From positions 1 to 52,830 of the forward strand of contig NZ_JAIHOM010000023.1 in assembly GCF_026130165.1 (NCBI RefSeq): a stretch of 52,830 nucleotides of DNA, given 5' to 3'. Position numbers and translations under genes: made by a program. The notes under the pieces are model-generated. The model worked only from the letters and a program-made list of their open reading frames with translations, was not told the origin of the DNA and did no database searches. Source of the DNA: Spirulina subsalsa FACHB-351 (GTDB lineage: Bacteria > Cyanobacteriota > Cyanobacteriia > Cyanobacteriales > Spirulinaceae). Of the stretch, positions 15,536 to 23,799 are shown one piece after another. Position 1 is the first letter of the stretch. Every line of letters starts with the position of its first letter.

Positions 15536-15622
15536 GCCTAACGTTCCGGCTGAGCGGCTGCAAGTAACCTTTGCATCTCCATTGAGATCTCCCTTCAGTC
15601 CGCTCCAGCCGGGTTGTTATGC
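15536..15622 (-). other. attC-like recombination site 3
   Basis: The outer boxes are GCCTAAC and GTTATGC. On the minus strand R' is GTTAGGC, a perfect GTTRRRY. The arms align as CCGGCT-GAGCGG-CTG against CCGGCTGGAGCGGACTG, with unpaired G and A. The site is 87 bp, starting 36 bases beyond the 3' end of the actin-like ATPase gene. Confidence 0.82.
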
Positions 15623-15657
15623 TGCGGTTGCTTCTACTTTTCTATCAACCCCAGCAA

Positions 15658-17121
15658 TTATCCATCATCTAAAGCTGTCTCTGGAATCCACCTTTGACCA
15701 ACTGGTAGAGGTGGAGTGTCTCGAAATTGTCTAGGGAGTCTAAATTCTGGCGCTTGGTAGTCAGGAATTGATAATCCGTAGGCGATTGAGAAGCGATGAA
15801 AATGCTGTTCGTCAATACCTTTCATATCAAAGTCTCGTGGGCGTGGAACATCCAACATACGGTATCGGGGCATCCCTGTTGAAGACAGTTGAAAGGCATC
15901 GTATGTCGCATAAATAGTGTCTTGGTAGTAAGCAGAAACTTTTCCTCCTCCTCCTAGAAATACAGAAATAGCCGTTCTTTCTCCATATGGTAGTTTTTTG
16001 CAACAAGTACGAATTACTGTCGCAACCTGACGGTGAATCAGTGCCTGGGATAAAATAAGGATTTGCAGAAGATAAAGATTAATATCGTTATTATTTAAAT
16101 TTTTTTTCACCACTTTTGTTGAAACCCGATACTTGTTAGCGATATGATCGCCTACTCTTAGGGGTGACTGAGATGCATATCTTTTAGAAACTTTTTCAAT
16201 ACCGCTTAGAATCCTTTCTCCACGATTGACTATTGCTTGGGAAACTTTTAGTTCTAATTCATTTGAGTGTTGAGCGATTCTCTTTGCTAATGCGTTCACT
16301 CCTATAGGTTCAACTAAACCTGAAAGAAAGTCTATTTTTGGTTGATCATCCGTAGTTCTATAGAACTTAAATGCTGCCCCCTCAGTTGTCCCACCACCAA
16401 TATCGAAAAAAATATAAACACCCTGTCTAGCTTGGCGGGAAAAGGTATAAGAATAAACAGCCGCAGCGATCTCAGGAATTCCTAGACAAGGTGTTTCATC
16501 AATTACCAAAGACTGGTGTATATCATCTAAATAATCATTTAATTCATTAAATCTAACATCAATGATATTGATCTCATAGAAATGCCATGCAAGACACAAA
16601 ACTCGCCTAAATCTCACTAGCGATGGAGAATCACAATATTCAACTGGTACTCCTATCTGTACGCTCCAATCGACTTCTACATTCTTGAATCTATCTGGAT
16701 CATCCTGACAAATCCATTCTATCGAGCGTTGTATTATTCGATACAGGAAAAAAGCACAGAGATTTTCTAGAGCATTACACGAAGAAAGGTTATTACCTTG
16801 AAAGTCAGATAATACTGGAGAATACCAGTATTGATGCTGTCGTCCAGGATCAAGGTGCGCTAGTCGCATCTTTAGAAAATCTATAATGACATCGCAAGAT
16901 ACCTTTTCTGTTTCCCACTCTGATTCCGTTAAGCCAGCAACCAAAGTTCCGTCTGTCTTAATTCCAATTTGACTTAAAATTAACGCACTCCCCAGAAGAG
17001 AATTGGCTTCACCTGGTATTACAACCCAAGATTCGTCACGATCTGTGTCTCTAACACAAACCTTTGTATATTTTGTGCCAAAATCAATTCCGAGATTTAG
17101 ACTGACTTGAGAGACTACCAT
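15658..17121 (-). CDS. Actin/Hsp70-fold ATPase paired with an SNF2 helicase
   Basis: 487 residues. The nucleotide-binding motifs of the actin-Hsp70-sugar kinase fold are visible: phosphate-1 loop LGIDFGTKYTKVCVRD (residues about 9-24), phosphate-2 IFFDIGGGTTEGAAF near 240 and the adenosine motif SVFLGGGGKVSAYY near 395. It lacks the Hsp70 peptide-binding domain. The C-terminal 60 residues (YGLSIPDYQAPEFRLPRQFR) are specific to this type. The gene starts nine bases after the helicase stop, so the two are one operon. Low GC and position between attC sites suggest horizontal origin. I infer a dedicated partner of the helicase, perhaps a regulatory or remodelling ATPase; no direct evidence. Confidence 0.82.
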   Translation of the reverse strand: MVVSQVSLNLGIDFGTKYTKVCVRDTDRDESWVVIPGEANSLLGSALILSQIGIKTDGTLVAGLTESEWETEKVSCDVIIDFLKMRLAHLDPGRQHQYWYSPVLSDFQGNNLSSCNALENLCAFFLYRIIQRSIEWICQDDPDRFKNVEVDWSVQIGVPVEYCDSPSLVRFRRVLCLAWHFYEINIIDVRFNELNDYLDDIHQSLVIDETPCLGIPEIAAAVYSYTFSRQARQGVYIFFDIGGGTTEGAAFKFYRTTDDQPKIDFLSGLVEPIGVNALAKRIAQHSNELELKVSQAIVNRGERILSGIEKVSKRYASQSPLRVGDHIANKYRVSTKVVKKNLNNNDINLYLLQILILSQALIHRQVATVIRTCCKKLPYGERTAISVFLGGGGKVSAYYQDTIYATYDAFQLSSTGMPRYRMLDVPRPRDFDMKGIDEQHFHRFSIAYGLSIPDYQAPEFRLPRQFRDTPPLPVGQRWIPETALDDG

Positions 17122-17129
17122 ACATCGAT

Positions 17130-20100
17130 CTAGTAAGTAATAAAAATAAGTCCAGCCGCTAGTTCTGGATTACGAACTTGACATTCACGTTTTTGTTCTA
17201 TTCTTTTCAGATTCACTTGGCAATCCTGCTCTAGTTTTTTCAATTGTCCTTCTAAAGCTGGGATGATCCTAAGCTTGCCCTCAAATCTAAATCGATTGAT
17301 TCGTTGTTGTAGTTCATAACATCTTCTTCCAGAGTAAGCTCTTACACTTTGTTCTTGGACATTGCACCGATCAATATTTTCTTGTTCAAAGGCATCTGAA
17401 ATTTCTAGAAACACAAGCTGAAGTTCTTCTTCACATTTCTCATATGCTTCTAGGATCTGCGCTGAATCTAGCAAATTAGCGGCATTTGGTTTCGATTTGC
17501 CATAAGAAAGGGCTTTATCTAAAATAACTTCTACAATATTGTCTGATAGCTTATCCCCGCTCTCAAGATGAACTGCCCGGAAAGCCAGTCGCGTTTCTGT
17601 TCGTAAACCTTTCAACTCCCAAAGATGAATAGTGTAAATATAAGTTCCTAACTTACAATCTACAAACTTACTCTCTAGTTCGATAGCTGAAATTCCATGA
17701 AATGGATGTGCTGTACCTGAAACACTAGAGTGCTTATCATACTCATATCGAATCCATTGAATTAGTGGGTGAGTAGAATCGAGAAGTTCTATCCCTCCTT
17801 TTCCCATAGATTCAACTCTTTTAGGATCGAACAAGCATCTTACAGGAGCGATATATAATTTCGTGGGCGTAGAAAGGCGCTTTTGCTCACAGAAAAGCCT
17901 CAGATCAATTCTTGCAGAAGGCGAAAGATCGACCTCGATAAAAGCATCTTTTTGAGGTGTTATTTTTGTCTCAGGATAGTAAAGTTGAAAAAAGTCATCA
18001 ATAAAAGATTTAATGTCCTCTGGTCTTAACCATCTTCCTTGCTCTCGACTCTGTGTGATGGCATTTAGGATATAATCGCTAAAAGCCATCATATTAATAG
18101 CTTCCGATTCTAGCCTTTCTTGGTCAGCCTTTTTATTGGCTATGGCACTAAGAGTTTGATTAGCTCTCTCTTCTCTTTCGGGTTCTGATAAATCAGGATT
18201 TAACAAATCACTAATTAAGTGTTCGGTTTCTTCCCCTAAAATTTCCTCAATATCTCCAATACTTTCTCTGAAAATATCAATCCTTTCGTACAGTTTATTT
18301 AAGATTCTCTCTTCAACAGTATTATTGATCTTATAATGAATGATTGATATTCTTTCAGCTTGCTGCCCTAGACGATCTAAACGTCCTATTCTTTGCTCAA
18401 CCCTCATTGGATTCCAAGGAAGGTCATAATTAATTAGAAATCGACAAAACTGCAAATCAATTCCTTCGCTTCCGACTTCTGATGAGAGTAGAATTGACGT
18501 TTTCGTATTCCTGAATAGATTTAGAACGTCTTTTTTATCGGATTCAATTCCTCCATGAATAACACAGTTGGAAATTCCATTTTCTTCCAGTCTTTCTTTT
18601 AGATAATCTAAAGTGCCACGAAAATAAGCAAAAAGAACAAATTTTTCGTCTGGATTATCAGATAATTTTTCTTTCAGAAAAGCGATCAGACTATTATATT
18701 TACTATCATGCTTCTTTAGCTGGCTAATTTCCTCATCACTAATTTCTATATTGGCAAATGGCCACTGATCTTCTAATAATTCATCATCAGTTATTAATCC
18801 AAAGTCTTCCCATAGATTTTCGGTAAAAATATCGTCATTCAGAAAATCATCAATAATGCCCTGATTTTTCCAGCTTTTCAGTGCTGCTACCATACAACTA
18901 GCCATTTGTCGTTGACGGATAACAAGACTGAAAAAAGCAACACCTCTTTGCCCTCTAGCTAATTTCCGAATTTGGCTTGAAATATGGTTATAAACTTGCC
19001 TCTCCAAAGGAGAAAATTCTATTTCTAGAGCTTGTGGGGAGCGTTTGACACGGTTTTCTAAGACATCACGCTTGCGGCTACGTGTCATGAACTGACCGAG
19101 TAGAGAACAACTCTCTATAGTTTGTCGCCACCTAATTAAACGATCTATATCTGGTTGAGAATGATTGTCTATTTCCTTTTGAATTTCTGTACAAACTAAA
19201 TTGAGTCTATTGTTATCTCTAAAATAGAGATGCTTTTGAGCACGATGGATAGAATCAGATATTGCTTCAAGATTCAAAGGAATCTGACAGAGAAGATAGA
19301 GAGCATCAATAATCGGCTTATTGGCTTGGAGCATCTGATCAAAAACTTGTTGATACTCGAAATCTTCAGGGCTAACAAGCTTAAGAACTTGAAATAGATT
19401 ATTGCTGCTTATTTGGATTGGAGTGGCTGTTAAGAGAACTAGATGTTTTGCTGCATCTCTCAGTAATTGACCTAATTGGTTGCTTGAAGTTTCTTGATTA
19501 CGAAGATAATGTGCTTCATCAATAATAACTAAATCAAAAATGCTAAATTCATCTGTGGATATGTTCTGCTCAAGAAGTCTTGCTAATTCAGAGCGCGGGT
19601 CAGAATTTTCTGGATCATCCCAACTTTTAGATGGACGTATTCCTTCCAAACTCGCAACATATGTAAAGGCTACCGAGTCTTTTCGAACACTGTTTTGTAG
19701 AATTCTTTTTATTTTCTCAGCAAGTCTTTTTGCGTTAGTAAATTCAGCATCAATGTTGAATCTTGTTGAGAGATCTGTTTTCCATTTGTCTCTCAGCATC
19801 GCAGGGCAAATAATAAGTAAGCGTCGGGCATCTTGACGAGCTTGAAGTTCCTTCCAAATGAAAACCGCTTCAATCGTCTTTCCAAGATCTACCTCATCTG
19901 CAACCAATATTCTTCCTACTGGTGAGTCAAGGAATTTTAGAACAGGTCTAAATTGATGAGGGTAGAAGTCTGTATTGCTTGACTCCATGCTGTAAAGGAT
20001 GTTCGTCAATTGTCCTTTGACTTTTTCATAAATCATGATTCGCCTCAAATCAAACAGCGAACCATAACTTCCTTTCCTCAATAGTGTTCGGAGGTTCTCT

Positions 20101-20288
20101 ATCTGCTCTATAAGCTCTAGCTGATCAAACTTTCTCAGGCTTTTTTCGTTTGGTCCAAAATCAACTTCGACCAACAACCGACCAGCAGACTCTCTGACTT
20201 TTCCTGTAGTCACTCCTTGCTTGCCAGGATCATTACGCATTCTAACCTGTTGACCTGGCAATTTAGGATTCCAAGGCAGTTCAGTCAC
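17130..20288 (-). CDS. SNF2-family (RapA/DrmD-like) helicase
   Basis: 1,052 residues starting at GTG. An N-terminal small beta domain (residues 10-60, basic) is followed by helicase domain 1 with Walker A DEVDLGKT (131-138), DEAH box VIIDEAHYLRN (about 255-265) and LLTATPIQ. Domain 2 has FVLFAYFRGTL, SSEVGSEGIDLQ and the arginine-finger motif QRIGRLDRLGQQ. The C-terminal 400 residues are helical with coiled-coil stretches and no known domain. Similar helicases occur in DISARM and other defence loci, but no methyltransferase or other DISARM gene is near. The following actin-fold ATPase is the only clear operon partner. AT-rich codon use contrasts with flanking core genes. Confidence 0.88.
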   Translation of the reverse strand: MTELPWNPKLPGQQVRMRNDPGKQGVTTGKVRESAGRLLVEVDFGPNEKSLRKFDQLELIEQIENLRTLLRKGSYGSLFDLRRIMIYEKVKGQLTNILYSMESSNTDFYPHQFRPVLKFLDSPVGRILVADEVDLGKTIEAVFIWKELQARQDARRLLIICPAMLRDKWKTDLSTRFNIDAEFTNAKRLAEKIKRILQNSVRKDSVAFTYVASLEGIRPSKSWDDPENSDPRSELARLLEQNISTDEFSIFDLVIIDEAHYLRNQETSSNQLGQLLRDAAKHLVLLTATPIQISSNNLFQVLKLVSPEDFEYQQVFDQMLQANKPIIDALYLLCQIPLNLEAISDSIHRAQKHLYFRDNNRLNLVCTEIQKEIDNHSQPDIDRLIRWRQTIESCSLLGQFMTRSRKRDVLENRVKRSPQALEIEFSPLERQVYNHISSQIRKLARGQRGVAFFSLVIRQRQMASCMVAALKSWKNQGIIDDFLNDDIFTENLWEDFGLITDDELLEDQWPFANIEISDEEISQLKKHDSKYNSLIAFLKEKLSDNPDEKFVLFAYFRGTLDYLKERLEENGISNCVIHGGIESDKKDVLNLFRNTKTSILLSSEVGSEGIDLQFCRFLINYDLPWNPMRVEQRIGRLDRLGQQAERISIIHYKINNTVEERILNKLYERIDIFRESIGDIEEILGEETEHLISDLLNPDLSEPEREERANQTLSAIANKKADQERLESEAINMMAFSDYILNAITQSREQGRWLRPEDIKSFIDDFFQLYYPETKITPQKDAFIEVDLSPSARIDLRLFCEQKRLSTPTKLYIAPVRCLFDPKRVESMGKGGIELLDSTHPLIQWIRYEYDKHSSVSGTAHPFHGISAIELESKFVDCKLGTYIYTIHLWELKGLRTETRLAFRAVHLESGDKLSDNIVEVILDKALSYGKSKPNAANLLDSAQILEAYEKCEEELQLVFLEISDAFEQENIDRCNVQEQSVRAYSGRRCYELQQRINRFRFEGKLRIIPALEGQLKKLEQDCQVNLKRIEQKRECQVRNPELAAGLIFITY

Positions 20289-20455
20289 AATTACTCCACA
20301 GCATAGCAGATTAAACCAATTTTACTTAGTTTGCCCTCATCCTTAGAAAGGAAAATCAGGTTCTTACTAATTTTATACCATCGACCCGGAAAAGTTTCTA
20401 TAATCTTTCATCCAGCGATAGCCTTTCGCCTATGTCTCAGCAGAGGTCTTCAGCA

Positions 20456-20541
20456 ACATAACGGTGAAGTTGTGCGGCGGCAGATAACCTTGAACTCTCA
20501 CCGGTAACCTTTGTACCGTCCGCACCAACGCAGTGTTATGC
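20456..20541 (-). other. attC-like recombination site 4
   Basis: The outer boxes are ACATAAC and GTTATGC. The arms align as GTT-GTGCGG-CGG against GTTGGTGCGGACGG, with the same two unpaired bases as the other sites, and the inner arms GGTAACC/GGTTACC pair. The site is 86 bp long and begins ten bases after the stop of the DUF5615 toxin gene. About 170 bases separate it from the helicase start and could hold that operon's promoter. Confidence 0.82.
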
Positions 20542-20551
20542 CGTCGCCGCT

Positions 20552-20902
20552 TTACATAGGCAGGTAATAAACTTGACCGTCTAAATCCTCTGCGACACCA
20601 CACTCTAGAATAATGAAGATGTCTTCTATGACGCTGCCTACGGGTGCATCTGTGCGAATTTCAACTACCCCTGGCATAGCGAGATCCTGAGCTAACCTTT
20701 CGTAGGCATAGCGAGTAATCGTTGCCACGTCATGCGTCAGTAGGACACGCCTCTCATTAGCCGCCCACTCAAGCACAACAGGATCATCTTCTCCTGACAG
20801 ACCGATATCTTGGACTCGGACTATATCAATATCTGGATTTCGACGCAGCAACCCCCTAATAATCGTGTTGTCTAGGTTTTCATCCGCTAGTAACTTAATC
20901 AT
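20552..20902 (-). CDS. DUF5615 PIN-like toxin
   Basis: 116 residues beginning MIKLLADENLDNTIIRGLL, the typical DUF5615 opening with its acidic pair, followed by RVQDIGLSGEDDPVVLEWA and VLLTHDVATITRYAY. These proteins are PIN-like putative nucleases encoded with DUF433 antitoxins. The ATG overlaps the stop of the DUF433 gene (ATGA), so the pair is one operon. The stop is close to attC site 4, as expected for a cassette reading on the minus strand. Toxicity is a family inference. Confidence 0.88.
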   Translation of the reverse strand: MIKLLADENLDNTIIRGLLRRNPDIDIVRVQDIGLSGEDDPVVLEWAANERRVLLTHDVATITRYAYERLAQDLAMPGVVEIRTDAPVGSVIEDIFIILECGVAEDLDGQVYYLPM

Positions 20903-21234
20903 CCTTGTTGCTCGACTCTTCGAGCCAGTAGCCGATCGCGCAAGCCCTGCGGATCAAATCGAGCCTCATTCCTTTGTCGAATTTCTTGCGCTTGTTGCTG
21001 CCGCTGCTTGAGATACGCTTCTACATCCTCTTGATGGTTGAGATAGAAGGCAATTGAAGCATAAACATCACCTAATCTTAAAGATGGATAACGGTAGACA
21101 ATCTCCTCAGCAGTTGACCCTTGCTTGAATACAGTAATGACGGTGTCTAAAGTTACCCGCGTTCCACCAACCCGAACTACACCATCAAGGTTGACTGTCA
21201 AGGGTGCAGGTTCTGCCGAAATTGCAAGAGACAT
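20899..21234 (-). CDS. DUF433 antitoxin
   Basis: 111 residues. The core VVRVGGTRVTLDTVITVFKQ followed by GSTAEEIVYRYPSLRLGDVYASI is the DUF433 helix-turn-helix-like domain, common in cyanobacteria and paired with DUF5615 toxins. The C-terminal third is a charged helix (RQQQAQEIRQRNEARFDPQG) that probably contacts the toxin. It ends in a four-base overlap with the toxin start. This is the outermost identifiable gene on the high-coordinate side of the attC array. Confidence 0.88.
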   Translation of the reverse strand: MSLAISAEPAPLTVNLDGVVRVGGTRVTLDTVITVFKQGSTAEEIVYRYPSLRLGDVYASIAFYLNHQEDVEAYLKQRQQQAQEIRQRNEARFDPQGLRDRLLARRVEQQG

Positions 21235-21368
21235 AGTTAAAACCTCATGTGGCCTCTCTCAATTCTATCAAACATAGAATTATCCCAAGCCAAAATCTTG
21301 GGATAAGGTTAAGTGATCTCAAGATTTCAGTTTATTCCTGTGTAAAGAGCAATAGATTTATTTTCTCA

Positions 21369-21659
21369 TCAAAGCACAGTAGACGTAGCGGCACGTTGTA
21401 TCTCTAGTATGATTACTTCCAGTTCTTTCCTGATCGCTACAATTTGTCCGATTTCTGTATGAGAAGTAGACATTTCTGACTCAGTTTTTCGACGTGCTTC
21501 AGCAATGTTCTTTTCAAGTTGAACATAAACCAGTGATTCAAATTCTTGAAGTTGTGACTCAATTTGCTGTTCTAGGTCGACAGCGATGATCTTGAATTGG
21601 CTGGTAATATCGCGGCGCACATCAGACATTTTCTTCTCATACTCATGCTCCTTGTGCAT
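21369..21659 (-). pseudogene. Coiled-coil C-terminal remnant of a larger protein
   Basis: A 96-codon frame, almost entirely helical and charged (KKMSDVRRDITSQFKIIAVD onward), with no globular domain. It begins only about 20 bases from the end of the IS630 element, so it is most simply the 3' piece of a longer gene cut by that insertion. The sequence resembles the C-terminal helical tail of large cyanobacterial dynamin-like GTPases, but that match is weak and from memory. It could also be a small free-standing coiled-coil protein. Confidence 0.4.
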
Positions 21660-21689
21660 TGAATGTAAATCTAGACCTATATAGCGAGT

Positions 21690-22610
21690 CTAAACGAATT
21701 GTGAAAAAGCATCGTATCTCTTCAAATCGGGAAGATTGAATAATTTGAAATCCACAAACATTTCAAACAAACGTTTAACAATTTTAAAAGTCTTGCCAAA
21801 GCGATAAGCTCTTCTCAGCAAGGTTTTAAGTTGTAGCCAAATGGCTTCAACTGGATTACATTGAGGGGCATAAGGAGCAAATTTGACACAGGTCACTCGC
21901 CAATCTTCTCCATTTCCTGTGGGATAACGAAACATTATAAATTCTCCACTCATCAAGTCTAATGCTCCATAGTATGTTTGCCTCTCTCTTGGATTTTTTA
22001 ACGGGATCTTTAACGGATTTTTGATGAAATTCCAGAGATATCCGCAGATATCTTCCCAATGGAGATGACATTCATCTATCAAATACACTTTGAGCTTTCC
22101 CCCTTCTATCTCCTCCCGTTTTTCTTCAAGTATTCCAGCAATCTCCTCATTCTTAGCTCTAATTTGTTCTGGGTCTTGACGCGGATTTATATGCTCGCCT
22201 TTTTGCCAACTTATCCGGGCTTCTTTTAAAAGACTGTAGTAACTTTGACGAGATTTGAATACAACATCATAAACTTCTAACACATGGCTTTCTAGTTCAG
22301 TTATATCCCAGGCTTCTTTTTCAATCAACCAGTCAATTATTTTCTCTCTTTCTCTAGAATTTAAGTATACTGAAGAGCCTTTGTAGCCAGACTTTAATCC
22401 CTCTATTCCTCCGAATTCAAAGGCATTTTTCCACTTACTGATAAAAGCAGGTGAACATCCTATAATTTGGGCAATTGAACGATAAGTATAGCCTTCGAGA
22501 GCCAGTTTTACGGCTAAGGCTCGGAGACATTCCTTCCCACCAGGATAACTTTTCAAGAATTCTTGTAAACTCGATAGCTGTTTTTCTTTCTCAGGAAAAG
22601 GGGGTGACAT
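21690..22610 (-). mobile_element. IS630-family transposase lacking part of its catalytic core
   Basis: 306 residues. The N-terminal helix-turn-helix (RSIAQIIGCSPAFISKWKNAF) and linker are complete, and the first catalytic Asp is in KVYLIDECHLHWED. After YPTGNGED the frame jumps directly to WRVTCVKFAPYAPQCNPVEAIW. The usual 40-50 residues between, including the second Asp of the DDE triad, are missing in frame. The Glu of NPVE remains. The transposase should be inactive. Imperfect terminal repeats TATAGCG(A/G)GTCTA lie near 21,678 and just inside 22,780/22,830, suggesting an element of about 1.1 kb. Confidence 0.82.
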
Positions 22611-22730
22611 TTGTCTAAATCCTCTGGCAGTGAGTTATTTCTAAGGATTGTGTCTTGGGAGCAGGCGATCGCATCCTTGGAGTCGGGAACGGTATAGTCA
22701 GCGAAGCACGGTCATCAAACTTACGTTATT

Positions 22731-22830
22731 ATATCCGAAGCTAGTCCCTAGTCCATTCGCGATCCAGATAGACCCGCTATATATCCGAAGCTAGTCCCTA
22801 GTCCATTCGCGATCCAGATAGACCCGCTAT
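22731..22830. repeat. 50-bp perfect tandem duplication
   Basis: Two identical, directly adjacent 50-bp units (22731-22780 and 22781-22830), each running from ATATCCGAAGCTAG to AGACCCGCTAT. The end of each unit looks like an IS630 terminal repeat, so the duplication probably arose at the element's end. Confidence 0.9.
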
Positions 22831-22833
22831 ATT

Positions 22834-22966
22834 TAAGCATTGTGGTAAACATTCCCCAGCCCACATCACTAATCGCCTTGGCTAGTTTGGGGTTTCTTAC
22901 CATCCCTTTTACATTCAGATTCTCTACAGCAATAACTTGGTTTTCAAACAGCCAAATCATTTGCAT
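22834..22966 (-). pseudogene. tnpB: TnpB internal fragment
   Basis: The minus strand reads FENQVIAVENLNVKGMVRNP and then KLAKAISDVGWGMF, a central TnpB segment, ending where the 50-bp repeats begin. It matches the remnant at 4,810-4,930 for about 25 residues. Neither the TnpB start nor the zinc-binding C-terminus is present. The fragment abuts a truncated plus-strand gene, which it seems to have cut. Confidence 0.75.
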
Positions 22967-23327
22967 CGACGGTAGCCGCTTCAGCGACCCTAGTAACCCC
23001 GCCCTGCAAATCTACACCGCCCTCAAAAAAGCAGGCTGTCCCGCCAGTCCAGACGGTAAAACCCGCACGATCGCCGAATTGCAAGCCTACTGCGAAGATG
23101 ACCTCAGTGAAGAGAAAATCGCCCTCATCTTCTACGAAGCACCCACCGACCCACCCCCCCAAGGGTTTGATATGGCGGTACTCAATCAACTCGCCCGGTT
23201 TAGCCATCCGCCCATTGCCGTGGTTGTAGGCGATCGCCTCCCGGAGTGCCGATTACCGCAATTCCTAGAAAGCGACCCGGATTTGATTGCCAATATCCTG
23301 CAATGGTTGCACAATTTGGAACGATGA
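22959..23327 (+). pseudogene. C-terminal remnant of an unidentified protein
   Basis: About 120 codons with a normal coding pattern (SNPALQIYTALKKAGC, GFDMAVLNQLARFSHPPIAV, DLIANILQWLHNLER-stop) but no start codon of its own: the frame opens inside the tnpB fragment. The alternation of hydrophobic strands and amphipathic helices suggests an alpha/beta fold, and short regions recall effector-associated domains of cyanobacterial signalling NTPases. I cannot assign a family. Truncation by the tnpB-containing element is inferred. Confidence 0.55.
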
Positions 23328-23399
23328 ACGGGTAAAACTTAGAGTAAGCATTCAAGGAAAAAAACGATGCCCATCATCAAAATTCCCAAGCAGTACTAA

Positions 23400-23751
23400 A
23401 AATCGCCACCTAGCAGAAGAACTGATTCAAGAACGCCGCCAGGAATCAATCCATGAGTAATGTAATCATGGATGCTTCTGCAATCCTCGCATTTCTCAAT
23501 CAAGAAAGCGGTAGCGAGCAAATAACTGACCTGATTGAAAATGCAACTATTGGCACGATTAATTTATTCCCTTTGATGAACCACAAGCTCAACTAACGGG
23601 TATGCTACGACCCCTCACTAAACCTCTAGGCTTATCCCTAGGCGATCGCGCTTGCCTAGCTCTAGGTTTGCTTCTCCATCAACCCGTGATCACAGCAGAC
23701 CGCCAATGGAATCAGTTAGATCTTGACCTCGAAATTCGAGTTATTCGCTAA
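23400..23751 (+). pseudogene. Broken PIN toxin-antitoxin pair
   Basis: An antitoxin tail (RHLAEELIQERRQESIHE-stop) overlaps an ATG at 23453 that opens MSNVIMDASAILAFLNQESG, a VapC-type PIN start. The toxin frame hits a stop near 23,563 after IGTIN. Its C-terminal half resumes in another frame (LTGMLRPLTKPLGLSLGDRA, then TADRQWNQLDLDLEIRVIR-stop at 23751). Residues between, with the PIN Glu, are lost. The N-terminus of the antitoxin is also damaged by an early stop. Confidence 0.7.
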
Positions 23752-23799
23752 AAACACTTTAACACAGTCTGCTTTTTGAGTTTGATGCGTTTACCCTGC

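Noticed and set aside
15658-20288. DISARM system
   Set aside because: Only a DrmD-like helicase is present. The methyltransferase and DrmA/B/C are missing, and an actin-fold ATPase takes their place.
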